Assembly: GCA_964621905.1 (NCBI GenBank)
Contig: CAZUNG010000005.1
Coordinates: forward strand, 124,001-188,000
Length of the DNA stretch: 64,000 nt
Reading direction: 5' to 3'
From: Ruminococcus_G sp964621905
GTDB taxonomy: Bacteria > Bacillota > Clostridia > Lachnospirales > Lachnospiraceae
This document shows positions 8,887 through 17,174 of the stretch, piece by piece (the stretch's first letter is position 1; every line of letters starts with the position of its first letter). The notes below the pieces were generated by a model. The model made no database searches. It was given only the letters and a program-made list of their open reading frames with translations, and was not told where the DNA came from. A program made the translations under genes and the position numbers.

Positions 8887-9303
8887 ATGCGTATAATGGG
8901 ACTGGACTACGGCTCCAAAACCGTAGGGGTGGCTGTCAGCGATCCTCTCGGGATCACTGCTCAGGGCGTTGAGACAATCTGGCGGAAATCTGAGAATAAA
9001 TTACGGCAGACACTGGCGCGGATTGAGGAACTGATAAGGGAATATCAGGTTGAAAAAATTGTACTTGGATTTCCCAAAAATATGAATAACACGATAGGGG
9101 ACAGGGCTGCCATGTCTTTAGAGTTTCAGCAGACTTTAAAAAGACGGACAGGTCTGGACGTTGTCATGTGGGATGAACGGCTGACGACAGTTGCAGCAGA
9201 ACGCGTATTGATGGAAGGGGGCATTCGGCGGGAACACCGCAAGGAGCGTGTGGATGAACTGGCTGCGGTTCTGATTCTTCAGAACTACCTCGACAGTCTG
9301 TAA
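8887..9303 (+). CDS. ruvX: Putative pre-16S rRNA nuclease / Holliday junction resolvase RuvX (YqgF)
   Basis: The 138-residue product is a YqgF family RNase H-fold nuclease. MRIMGLDYGSKTVGVAVSD carries the first catalytic Asp, VLGFPKN follows, and DERLTT carries a second acidic residue. Members were proposed as Holliday junction resolvases; YqgF of Escherichia coli also processes the 5' end of 16S rRNA. It sits in the usual place between ireB and a DUF1292 gene and starts four bases after ireB. Confidence 0.95.
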   Translation: MRIMGLDYGSKTVGVAVSDPLGITAQGVETIWRKSENKLRQTLARIEELIREYQVEKIVLGFPKNMNNTIGDRAAMSLEFQQTLKRRTGLDVVMWDERLTTVAAERVLMEGGIRREHRKERVDELAAVLILQNYLDSL

Positions 9304-9326
9304 ATCATGGAGAATAGGTAAACGAT

Positions 9327-9593
9327 ATGGAAAAAATCATATTTTTAGAAGAAGACGGAACGGAAACAGAATTTTACGTAGAGGAACAGACAAGGATGAA
9401 CGGATGTAATTACCTGCTGGTGACAGAATCTCTGGATGATGAGGCATGTGCTTATATCTTAAAAGATTTATCTGAGGATACAGACCAGGATTCCAGATAT
9501 GTAATGGTTGACGACGATCTGGAACTGGAGACGATATCACGTCTGTTTGCGGACATGTTAGAGGACGTGGACATTGAATTGGAACAGAAATAA
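9327..9593 (+). CDS. DUF1292 family protein
   Basis: The 88 residues are strongly acidic and match DUF1292 (YrzB-like) by the opening IIFLEEDGTETEFYVEE and by gene order after ireB-ruvX. The function of the family is unknown. No membrane segment or signal is visible, so the product should be cytosolic. It is 23 bp after ruvX and 22 bp before the RNase J start, and is probably in the same transcript. Confidence 0.88.
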   Translation: MEKIIFLEEDGTETEFYVEEQTRMNGCNYLLVTESLDDEACAYILKDLSEDTDQDSRYVMVDDDLELETISRLFADMLEDVDIELEQK

Positions 9594-9615
9594 AAATTAG
9601 TGAGTGGAGGTACTC

Positions 9616-11280
9616 TTGAAAAAAAATAATAATTCAAAATTGAAAATCATTCCGCTGGGCGGCCTGGAGCAGATTGGAATGAATATTACTGCCTTTGAGT
9701 GCGAAGACAGTATTGTTGTCGTGGACTGCGGGCTGTCATTTCCGGAAGATGATATGCTGGGGATTGACCTGGTGATCCCGGATGTGACTTATCTGAAAGA
9801 CAATGCGGACAAAGTAAAAGGCTTTGTGATTACACATGGGCATGAGGATCATATCGGTGCGCTTCCTTATGTATTGAAACAGTTAAATGCACCGATCTAT
9901 GCGACAAAACTGACACAGGGATTAATTGAAAACAAATTAAAGGAACACAATCTTCTTCGAGCTACCAAAAGAAAAACAGTAAAACATGGCCAGTCAATCA
10001 ACCTGGGCTGTTTCCGTATCGAATTTATCAAAACCAACCACAGTATTGCAGATGCATCAGCTCTGGCGATTTATTCTCCGGCGGGCACCGTCGTTCATAC
10101 GGGAGATTTTAAAGTAGATTACACGCCTGTTTTCGGTGATTCTATAGATCTTCAGCGATTTGCTGAGATCGGGAAAAAGGGTGTGCTGGCCCTTATGTGT
10201 GACAGTACGAACGCGGAACGCCCCGGTTTTACGATGTCAGAACGTACTGTTGGAAAAACATTTGATAATATATTTGCCGAACACAAAAACACACGGATCA
10301 TCATCGCGACATTTGCATCCAATGTTGACCGTGTGCAGCAGATTATCAATTCTGCATATAAATATGGACGCAAGGTTGTTGTGGAAGGAAGAAGTATGGT
10401 AAATGTCATCTCGACAGCCTCAGAACTGGGATACTTGAATATCCCCGATAAAACCTTAATAGATATTGACCGGATGAAAAATTATCCGGATGAACAGATG
10501 GTGCTGATTACGACGGGAAGCCAGGGGGAATCCATGGCTGCACTGTCCAGAATGGCAGCAGATATCCACAGAAAAGTGACGATCAAGCCGAACGATACGA
10601 TTATTTTCAGTTCCAACCCCATTCCTGGCAATGAAAAAGCGGTATCAAAGGTGATCAATGAGCTTTCAGCAAAAGGAGCGGATGTTATTTTCCAGGATGC
10701 ACACGTATCCGGTCATGCCTGTCAGGAGGAGATTAAACTGATCTACTCTCTTGTAAGGCCGAAATATGCGATTCCGGTGCACGGAGAATACCGTCATCTG
10801 AAAGCGCATGCACAGATTGCACAGAATCTCGGACTGCCGAAGGAGAATGTATTTATCATGAACTCCGGAGAAGTGATGGAGATGAACCAGGAACAGGCTA
10901 AAATCGTGGGCAAAGTGCATACGGGTGCAATCCTTGTAGACGGACTCGGTGTCGGAGATGTGGGGAACATTGTACTTCGTGACCGCCAACATCTGGCGGA
11001 GGACGGAATTATCATTGTAGTCCTGACTCTGGAGAAGTTCAGCAATCAGCTGCTCGCCGGACCGGATATTGTTTCCCGCGGTTTTGTGTATGTACGGGAG
11101 TCAGAAGATTTGATGGGCGAGGCCAGAGTAGTAGTGGAGGACGCGCTGGACGGATGCCTTGAAAAACAGGTTTCTGACTGGGGAAAAATAAAAACTGTCA
11201 TTAAAGATGGGTTGAGTGAATTTGTATGGAAGAGAACAAAAAGACGTCCGATGATTCTTCCGATAATAATGGAGGCATAA
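9616..11280 (+). CDS. rnj: Ribonuclease J
   Basis: The 554-residue protein is a metallo-beta-lactamase/beta-CASP nuclease, with 5'-3' exonuclease and endonuclease activity in mRNA decay and rRNA maturation. The zinc motif is THGHEDHIG (HxHxDH). Further metal-binding or beta-CASP residues fall in HTGDFK, GSQGE and PVHGEYRH. The length is normal. The best start is TTG at 9616, five bases after GGAGG (9606-9610); the in-frame GTG at 9604 would place that Shine-Dalgarno inside the gene. It is followed six bases later by the YlbF gene. Confidence 0.95.
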   Translation: MKKNNNSKLKIIPLGGLEQIGMNITAFECEDSIVVVDCGLSFPEDDMLGIDLVIPDVTYLKDNADKVKGFVITHGHEDHIGALPYVLKQLNAPIYATKLTQGLIENKLKEHNLLRATKRKTVKHGQSINLGCFRIEFIKTNHSIADASALAIYSPAGTVVHTGDFKVDYTPVFGDSIDLQRFAEIGKKGVLALMCDSTNAERPGFTMSERTVGKTFDNIFAEHKNTRIIIATFASNVDRVQQIINSAYKYGRKVVVEGRSMVNVISTASELGYLNIPDKTLIDIDRMKNYPDEQMVLITTGSQGESMAALSRMAADIHRKVTIKPNDTIIFSSNPIPGNEKAVSKVINELSAKGADVIFQDAHVSGHACQEEIKLIYSLVRPKYAIPVHGEYRHLKAHAQIAQNLGLPKENVFIMNSGEVMEMNQEQAKIVGKVHTGAILVDGLGVGDVGNIVLRDRQHLAEDGIIIVVLTLEKFSNQLLAGPDIVSRGFVYVRESEDLMGEARVVVEDALDGCLEKQVSDWGKIKTVIKDGLSEFVWKRTKRRPMILPIIMEA

Positions 11281-11286
11281 GGTACC

Positions 11287-11625
11287 ATGAATGCGATTGA
11301 GCAGAAAACGTATGAATTGATTCAGACAATCAAAGAGAGCGAGTATTACAAATCATTTGAGGACAGCCTGGAGAAAGTTGTAAAACAGCCGGAAGTAAAA
11401 GGCAGACTGGATGAATTCCGTGCGCGCACATTCCGGATGTATAATGAATTGGATGAAGTGGATTTGTATGATGAAACAGATAAAATAGAAAGAGAGCACA
11501 GAGAGCTTCGAAGAATTCCGGAAGTCAATGCGTTTCTGGAGGCCGAATATGAATTGTGCAAACTTCTGAAATCGACAGAAGATATGATCAATATGGCGAT
11601 TGACGTACAGATCCCAGAGCTGTAA
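11287..11625 (+). CDS. YlbF/YmcA family protein
   Basis: The 112 residues form an all-helical, charged protein of the Com_YlbF family. In Bacillus, YlbF, YmcA and YaaT form the Y complex, which influences RNase Y processing, competence and sporulation. Placement directly after RNase J therefore makes sense as an RNA-decay accessory, although that link is inferred. No membrane segment is seen. Confidence 0.85.
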   Translation: MNAIEQKTYELIQTIKESEYYKSFEDSLEKVVKQPEVKGRLDEFRARTFRMYNELDEVDLYDETDKIEREHRELRRIPEVNAFLEAEYELCKLLKSTEDMINMAIDVQIPEL

Positions 11626-11646
11626 ATCCAGAAGACAGGAGAAGGT

Positions 11647-12051
11647 ATGGCAAAAAAGAAGAAGCGGGATGGCGGACATCAGTCTGCGGTCAAACATGCA
11701 GGCAAAACGGTCCGTATTCTGATCTACGTACTGGTAATTGTGGCAATTGCGCTGCTCGGTAAAACCGCATACAGTTTTGGATACGCTGTCTTTGATCAGG
11801 AACCGATGACCTCGGAAGCGAGGGAAAAGGAGATAGAAATCATCATACAGGAGGGTATGTCTGTATATCAGATTGGAAAACTACTGGAGAGCAAAGGTCT
11901 GATCGAAGATCCGGTGATCTTTTGGGTGCAGGAGCAGCTTTCAGATTACCGGGGACAGATAAAGACCGGGCGGTATACACTTTCCACTGCGCAGACGCCG
12001 GATGAGATGATCGAGGTTATGGCTTCAGAGAAGGAGGAAAGCGAAGAGTGA
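11647..12051 (+). CDS. MltG/YceG-like membrane protein without the catalytic domain
   Basis: The 134-residue product has a basic N-terminus (AKKKKR), one transmembrane helix at about residues 23-45, and a LysM-like segment: IIIQEGMSVYQIGKLLESKGLIEDP, then QIKTGRYTLSTAQTPDEMIEVM. This is the N-terminal architecture of MltG, the endolytic transglycosylase that sets glycan strand length. The large catalytic region of MltG, normally about 200 more residues with a catalytic glutamate, is absent, and the frame ends in a short acidic tail. No remnant follows, since trmR overlaps the stop by four bases. Confidence 0.8.
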   Translation: MAKKKKRDGGHQSAVKHAGKTVRILIYVLVIVAIALLGKTAYSFGYAVFDQEPMTSEAREKEIEIIIQEGMSVYQIGKLLESKGLIEDPVIFWVQEQLSDYRGQIKTGRYTLSTAQTPDEMIEVMASEKEESEE

Positions 12052-12737
12052 TTGTGGATGAGAGAATGACGACATATATCAATTCGCTGGATACCGGAAA
12101 TACACCTTTTCTGGAGGAATTGGAGCGCACGGCACGCGGGGACTATGTGCCGGTGATCAGAAGAGAGATGCAGAGCTTTCTGAAAATTTTGCTGGCACTG
12201 AAACGGCCTGCACGGATACTTGAAGTAGGGACCGCCATCGGATTTTCTGCGCTGCTGATGTGTGAGTATAATCCTGTGAAATGTCATATCACAACAATAG
12301 AAAACTATGAAAAAAGGATTCCGCTGGCGCGCGAGAACTTCAGCCGTGCTGGCCGGGAGGACTGTATCACCCTGATTTCAGGGGATGCGGCAGATATTTT
12401 AGAGACACTGGATGGCCCTTTTGACTTCATCTTTATGGATGCTGCAAAGGGCCAGTATCTTCATTTTCTGCCGCAGGTTCTGCGTCTGATGGCACCGGGA
12501 GCAGTGCTTGTCTCGGATAATGTGCTGCAGGACGGTGATATCATCGAGTCGCGCTTTGCGGTTGAGAGGCGAAACCGTACCATTCATAAACGGATGAGGC
12601 AATATCTGTATGAATTAAAACACCGTGAAGAGCTGGTGACTTCGGTGCTGCCGCTCGGGGACGGTGTGACAGTCAGCGTGCGAAAGGGGACGGATGATGA
12701 GAAAACCGGAATTACTGGTGCCGGCCAGCAGTCTTGA
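12048..12737 (+). CDS. trmR: tRNA 5-hydroxyuridine methyltransferase TrmR (YrrM)
   Basis: The 229-residue class I methyltransferase has motif ILEVGTAIGFSALL at about residues 64-77 and the metal-site segments DFIFMDAAKG and SDNVLQDG of the O-methyltransferase family 3. TrmR methylates 5-hydroxyuridine at tRNA position 34 to give mo5U. The next gene is a U32 family hydroxylation enzyme, the same partnership as yrrMNO in Bacillus, which is why I prefer TrmR over a catechol-type methyltransferase. GTG at 12048 overlaps the upstream stop by four bases; AGGAGG lies at 12032-12037. Confidence 0.87.
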   Translation: MIVDERMTTYINSLDTGNTPFLEELERTARGDYVPVIRREMQSFLKILLALKRPARILEVGTAIGFSALLMCEYNPVKCHITTIENYEKRIPLARENFSRAGREDCITLISGDAADILETLDGPFDFIFMDAAKGQYLHFLPQVLRLMAPGAVLVSDNVLQDGDIIESRFAVERRNRTIHKRMRQYLYELKHREELVTSVLPLGDGVTVSVRKGTDDEKTGITGAGQQS

Positions 12738-13935
12738 GGTTTTAAAGGAGGCTGTGGTGTTTGGCGCCGATGCTGTTTATATCGGCGGGGAGGCTTTTGG
12801 CCTTCGGGCAAAAGCCAAGAATTTTTCCATGCGGGATATGCGTGAAGGAATTACGTTTGCACATGAGCGCGGCGTAAAAGTCTATGTAACTGCGAATATC
12901 CTTGCACATAATGAAGATCTGCCCGGCGTGCGCAGATATTTTGAAGAATTAAAAGAGATGGCTGTGGATGGCCTGATTATCGCAGATCCTGCAGTTTTTA
13001 TGATCGCAAAAGAGGTCTGTCCGGACATTGAGCGCCACATCAGCACACAGGCGAACAATACGAATTACGGGACCTATCAGTTCTGGCATGAACTGGGTGC
13101 GAAGCGTGTAGTATCTGCCAGGGAGCTGTCACTTGAGGAAATCAGGGAAATTCGCAGAAAGATACCGGAAGATATGGAAATCGAAACATTTGTGCATGGA
13201 GCAATGTGCATTTCCTATTCCGGGCGCTGCCTGCTCAGTCATTATTTTACCGGCAGAGATGCGAATCAGGGAGCCTGCACACACCCCTGCCGGTGGAAAT
13301 ACTATGTGATGGAAGAGCAGCGCCCGGGAGAATATCTGCCCGTCTACGAAAATGAACGCGGAACGTATATCTTCAATTCCAAGGATCTTTGTATGATCGA
13401 ACATCTTCCTGAACTGATTGAGGCCGGCATTGACAGCTTTAAGATTGAGGGCAGGATGAAGACGGCTCTGTATGTGGCCACTGTGGCGCGGACATACCGC
13501 AGGGCAATTGATGATTATCTGAAGGATCCGGCATTGTATGAAGAAAATATGGAGTGGTATCGGGACCAGATCTCGAACTGTACTTACCGGCAGTTTACAA
13601 CTGGATTTTTTTATGGAAAGCCGGATGAATCCGCACAGATTTATGACAATAATACTTATGTAAAAGAGTATACGTATCTGGGAATTGTAGGGGAACAAAA
13701 CGAACGCGGGCAGTTCCACATTTCTCAGCGAAATAAGTTTTCTGTCGGTGAAGTGATAGAAGTGATGAAACCGGACGGCGAAAATATTCCGGTGACAGTT
13801 CGGGCGATCTTTGATGAGGAAGGCAATGCGATGGAAAGTGCACCCCATCCTCAGCAAAGCTTGTGGATTGATCTCGGAGTCAGGCTTGAGCGCTACGACA
13901 TTCTAAGGAGACAGGAAACAGCGCCGGAGCTTTAG
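12694..13935 (+). CDS. trhP: U32 family protein TrhP (prephenate-dependent tRNA uridine hydroxylation)
   Basis: The 413 residues are a peptidase U32 family protein. The family signature is seen in ETFVHGAMCISYSGRCLLS, followed by cysteines in GACTHPCRW that probably bind an iron-sulfur cluster. In Escherichia coli and Bacillus, TrhP-type proteins catalyse 5-hydroxylation of U34 in tRNA with prephenate as oxygen source, the step before TrmR. The gene overlaps trmR by 44 bp, which points to translational coupling. Bacillus has two copies (yrrN, yrrO), here one. An older annotation would be collagenase-like protease. Confidence 0.88.
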   Translation: MMRKPELLVPASSLEVLKEAVVFGADAVYIGGEAFGLRAKAKNFSMRDMREGITFAHERGVKVYVTANILAHNEDLPGVRRYFEELKEMAVDGLIIADPAVFMIAKEVCPDIERHISTQANNTNYGTYQFWHELGAKRVVSARELSLEEIREIRRKIPEDMEIETFVHGAMCISYSGRCLLSHYFTGRDANQGACTHPCRWKYYVMEEQRPGEYLPVYENERGTYIFNSKDLCMIEHLPELIEAGIDSFKIEGRMKTALYVATVARTYRRAIDDYLKDPALYEENMEWYRDQISNCTYRQFTTGFFYGKPDESAQIYDNNTYVKEYTYLGIVGEQNERGQFHISQRNKFSVGEVIEVMKPDGENIPVTVRAIFDEEGNAMESAPHPQQSLWIDLGVRLERYDILRRQETAPEL

Positions 13936-14529
13936 CAGAGCGTTTTTTTCGATGCGTGAGACATAAGAGCGGCTGATTCCCATTTTTTCTGCGATTTTTT
14001 TCTGTGTGTATTCTGATTCGCCGTACAGTCCATAGCGGAGCTTCAAAACGAAGTATTCCTGCTCGGACAGTGCTGAGTTCATCAGTTCATAGAGTTTGGT
14101 GATATCTTCTTTCAGCGCGCAGGTATCGGCAGCGTCCGCGCTGCTGCTTTCTATAATATCGAGGAGATGAATTTCATTCCCCTCTTTGTCAGTACCGATC
14201 GGTTCGTAAAGAGAGACCTCTCTGGAGGTCTTTTTTTTGCCCCTGAACATCATGAGAAGTTCATTCTCTATACAACGTGCTGCGTATGTAGCAAGCCGGT
14301 TCCCTTTGTCACTGTCAAACGTGGAAATGGCTTTGATCAGGCCAATCGTACCGATGGAGATCAGATCATCCGTGTCGATGTCTGTTCCCTGGTATTTTTT
14401 GACAATATGTGCAACCAGCCGCAGGTTGCGCTCAATCAGGATGTTTTTGGCATCCAGATCGCCCTGTTTGTATTTTTGGAAATATTGTCGTTCCTCCTCA
14501 ATAGTCAGTGGCTTTTGAAATGTTTTCAA
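13903..14529 (-). CDS. sigK: Sporulation sigma factor SigK
   Basis: The 208-residue sigma-70 family factor has region 2 (NLRLVAHIVKKYQGT, DLISIGTIGLIKAISTFD, LATYAARCIENELL) and region 4 (TQKKIAEKMGISRSYVSRIEKNAL). These match SigK, which directs late mother-cell transcription in sporulation. The TTG at 14529 is the best start, eight bases after GAGG on the minus strand; the GTG at 14538 lacks one. Neither start leaves room for the roughly 20-residue pro-sequence of Bacillus SigK, and no recombinase element interrupts the gene. Its 3' end overlaps trhP on the other strand by 33 bp. Confidence 0.93.
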   Translation of the reverse strand: MKTFQKPLTIEEERQYFQKYKQGDLDAKNILIERNLRLVAHIVKKYQGTDIDTDDLISIGTIGLIKAISTFDSDKGNRLATYAARCIENELLMMFRGKKKTSREVSLYEPIGTDKEGNEIHLLDIIESSSADAADTCALKEDITKLYELMNSALSEQEYFVLKLRYGLYGESEYTQKKIAEKMGISRSYVSRIEKNALLKLRRCFLSP

Positions 14530-14762
14530 AAACAGCACCTCGAAAGGATTTATTCTATCTTATGTCGCCAAGAGCCTTTTCGTGCTTTTCCACCTGTTTT
14601 CGGTTGCAATTTGACAGGGAGTGTGGTAAAATCCAACTACCAATAATTCTGATACTAATCTGCCGATTCCGGCGTGATATCCCAGTTACATCATGATACT
14701 TAAAAAGTATGGGGCAACGATTGTTTGGCCCTGTTTGTCATATGGTTTTAGGAGGAATCTCT

Positions 14763-16295
14763 ATGTTCAGTAGTGTAATGTCGGCGGCTATATGGGGGGT
14801 AGAAGCAGAAAAAGTCTTTGTGGAGGCGGATATCAGCAGCGGATTTCCGTGTTTTGCCATGGTAGGCTATGCGTCTGCGCAGGTGAAGGAAGCACAGGAA
14901 CGTGTCCGCACAGCGCTGCGGAACGCAGGACTTGCAATTCCGGCGAAGCGTGTAACGATCAACCTGGCACCGGCGAATTTAAGAAAGGATGGGAATGCAT
15001 TTGATCTGCCGGTGGCGGCTGCGATACTGCTTGCAGTAGGCAGGATCCCGCCGGCATCAATGGAGAGAGTGCTGGTTATGGGAGAACTGGGGCTTGATGG
15101 GTGTATCCGTGGTGTAACCGGGATTTTGCCTGCGGTGCTCCGTGCAAGGGAGGAGGGGTGTACCACCTGTCTTGTACCGGCGGTGAATCTGGCAGAGGGA
15201 TCTGTCGTTGAGGGAATCCGGGTGATCGGAATGTCCGGTTTGAAGGAACTGATCGATTTCGCCTGCCATGGAACCGTACCTGAACAAAGCAGGTATGGCA
15301 AACAGCTCCAAGAAAGTGCAGCGGAGAGGCTTGATTATGCTCAGATCAGCGGACAGGAATCAGTGAAAGATGCTGTACTGCTGGCTGCGGCCGGCTTCCA
15401 TAACCTTCTCCTGTGCGGAGCACCGGGATCCGGAAAGACGATGATTGCAAAGCGGATACCGTCCATTCTGCCGCCATTGACCAGGGAAGAAAGTCTGGAA
15501 GTGATGAAAATCCACAGCATTGCCGGAATTCTGCCGGAAGAAGGATGCTTATGGAAACGTCCGTTTCGGGCACCGCATCATACGGTATCTCCACAGGCTC
15601 TTGCGGGAGGCGGCAGAATCCCGGTCCCGGGGGAGGTGACGCTTGCACATCACGGCGTGCTGTTTCTGGACGAACTGGCAGAAATGCCGAGAAAAAGCAT
15701 CGAAGTTCTCCGCCAGCCTCTGGAAGAGCGGGAGATCACGATTGCCCGTCTTAACGGGACGTTCCGCTTCCCGGCATCGTTTCTCCTGCTCGCTGCGATG
15801 AATCCATGCCCGTGCGGCTGTTATCCGGATCTAAACCGGTGCAGCTGTACAGAAGCAGAGAGACAAAGATATAAAAGCAGAATCAGTCAGCCGATGATGG
15901 AACGCATTGATTTATGTGTGGAAGTACCGCAGGTTCCGTACGGTGAGCTTAAAAATGATGGCACGGTACTTGGTTCTGCCGAAATGCGCAGGGAGGTCAT
16001 TCGTGTCCATGAAATTCAAAAGAAGCGGTATCAAAACAGCAAGGTCCGGTTCAATGCACAGCTGGGTGCAGAGGAGATCCATGAATTTTGTCCTTTGGAT
16101 GAGGCGGCTGAGAAGCTTCTGGGACAGGTATTTCTATGTATGAGGCTGAGCGTAAGAGCATATCATCAAATTATAAAGGTAGCAAGAACTGCGGCTGATC
16201 TGGATGACAGTCAGATTATCAGAAAGAGGCATATCAGCAAGGCGGTCAGTTACCGGAGTCTGGATGAACATTCGGGAGGGTACGAACGTGGATAG
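14763..16295 (+). CDS. comM: YifB/ComM family Mg-chelatase-like AAA+ ATPase
   Basis: The 510-residue protein has an N-terminal Lon-protease-like fold (residues 1-165). An AAA+ core follows with Walker A GAPGSGKT near residue 219 and Walker B LFLDELAE. A C-terminal Mg_chelatase_C segment contains MNPCPCGCYPD. ComM in Gram-negative bacteria is a helicase promoting branch migration in natural transformation. ATG 14763 lies six bases after AGGAGGA (14750-14756). The next gene is dprA, overlapping by eight bases, so the two probably act together on incoming or recombining DNA. Confidence 0.93.
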   Translation: MFSSVMSAAIWGVEAEKVFVEADISSGFPCFAMVGYASAQVKEAQERVRTALRNAGLAIPAKRVTINLAPANLRKDGNAFDLPVAAAILLAVGRIPPASMERVLVMGELGLDGCIRGVTGILPAVLRAREEGCTTCLVPAVNLAEGSVVEGIRVIGMSGLKELIDFACHGTVPEQSRYGKQLQESAAERLDYAQISGQESVKDAVLLAAAGFHNLLLCGAPGSGKTMIAKRIPSILPPLTREESLEVMKIHSIAGILPEEGCLWKRPFRAPHHTVSPQALAGGGRIPVPGEVTLAHHGVLFLDELAEMPRKSIEVLRQPLEEREITIARLNGTFRFPASFLLLAAMNPCPCGCYPDLNRCSCTEAERQRYKSRISQPMMERIDLCVEVPQVPYGELKNDGTVLGSAEMRREVIRVHEIQKKRYQNSKVRFNAQLGAEEIHEFCPLDEAAEKLLGQVFLCMRLSVRAYHQIIKVARTAADLDDSQIIRKRHISKAVSYRSLDEHSGGYERG

Positions 16296-17160
16296 TGAGA
16301 TATACTGTGTGCGAAAAGGAAAAACGGGGTATCCCAAAAGGCTGACGGAACACCCTGGGATGCCAGAGGAGCTTTACGTGAGAGGAGAACTTCCGGGCAG
16401 CGGACCGGCAGTTGCCATTGTCGGGGCCAGAATGTGCAGTCAGTATGGCAGAATCCAGGCGCAGGAATTTGCACGTGTGCTGGCAGCGCATGGTGTGTCC
16501 GTTATCAGCGGGATGGCACGGGGGGCAGACGGCTGCGCCCACAATGGGGCGCTGGAGGCCGGTGGAAGGACATTTGCTGTGCTGGGATGTGGACTTGATA
16601 TCTGCTATCCGGCCTGCAATCGTCATCTGTTTGAAAAAATACCAAAAGCCGGCGGCCTGATATCGGAATTCCCGGAGGGTGCAAAACCTTTGCGGTGTCA
16701 CTTTCCCATGAGAAACCGGATTATCAGTGCGCTGGCAGATATCGTACTGGTGATAGAAGCGAAAGAAAAGAGCGGTTCCCTGATTACAGCGGATTTTGCA
16801 CTGGAACAGGGCAGGGATGTGTTTGCTGTTCCGGGAAGAGTCGGGGATGCTCTGAGCGCAGGATGCAACCGGCTGATTGCACAGGGAGCCGGGATTGCCT
16901 GCAGTCCTCAGACACTGCTTGAGCAATTTGGAATTTTGCAGAAAAACCGCACGCGTACTGAGAAAAATACAGCATTAGGACTTGCAAGAGATTTGGATTT
17001 GGTGTATAGTTGTGTAGATTTACAACCGAAAGATTTGCATACAATTTTAGAGGAAGTGCCGTTTTCAGCAGAAAAAACGATGGAAATCTTGTTAAAACTG
17101 CAGTTGGAGGGGAGAATATTCGAGCCATTCCGAAATTGGTATGTCAAAGTTAATGTATGA
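16288..17160 (+). CDS. dprA: DNA-processing protein DprA
   Basis: DprA binds single-stranded DNA and loads RecA during transformation. The 290 residues contain the Rossmann-like core with AIVGARMCSQYG, VISGMARGADGCAH and LGCGLDICYPACN, then SLITADFALEQGRDVFAVPG, and a C-terminal winged-helix-like domain. The usual N-terminal SAM-like domain is short or missing, so the protein is smaller than Bacillus-type DprA. GTG at 16288 is seven bases after GGGAGGG (16274-16280). It overlaps comM and precedes topA by 14 bp. Confidence 0.93.
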   Translation: MDSEIYCVRKGKTGYPKRLTEHPGMPEELYVRGELPGSGPAVAIVGARMCSQYGRIQAQEFARVLAAHGVSVISGMARGADGCAHNGALEAGGRTFAVLGCGLDICYPACNRHLFEKIPKAGGLISEFPEGAKPLRCHFPMRNRIISALADIVLVIEAKEKSGSLITADFALEQGRDVFAVPGRVGDALSAGCNRLIAQGAGIACSPQTLLEQFGILQKNRTRTEKNTALGLARDLDLVYSCVDLQPKDLHTILEEVPFSAEKTMEILLKLQLEGRIFEPFRNWYVKVNV

Positions 17161-17174
17161 TATAGGAGGCTGTT

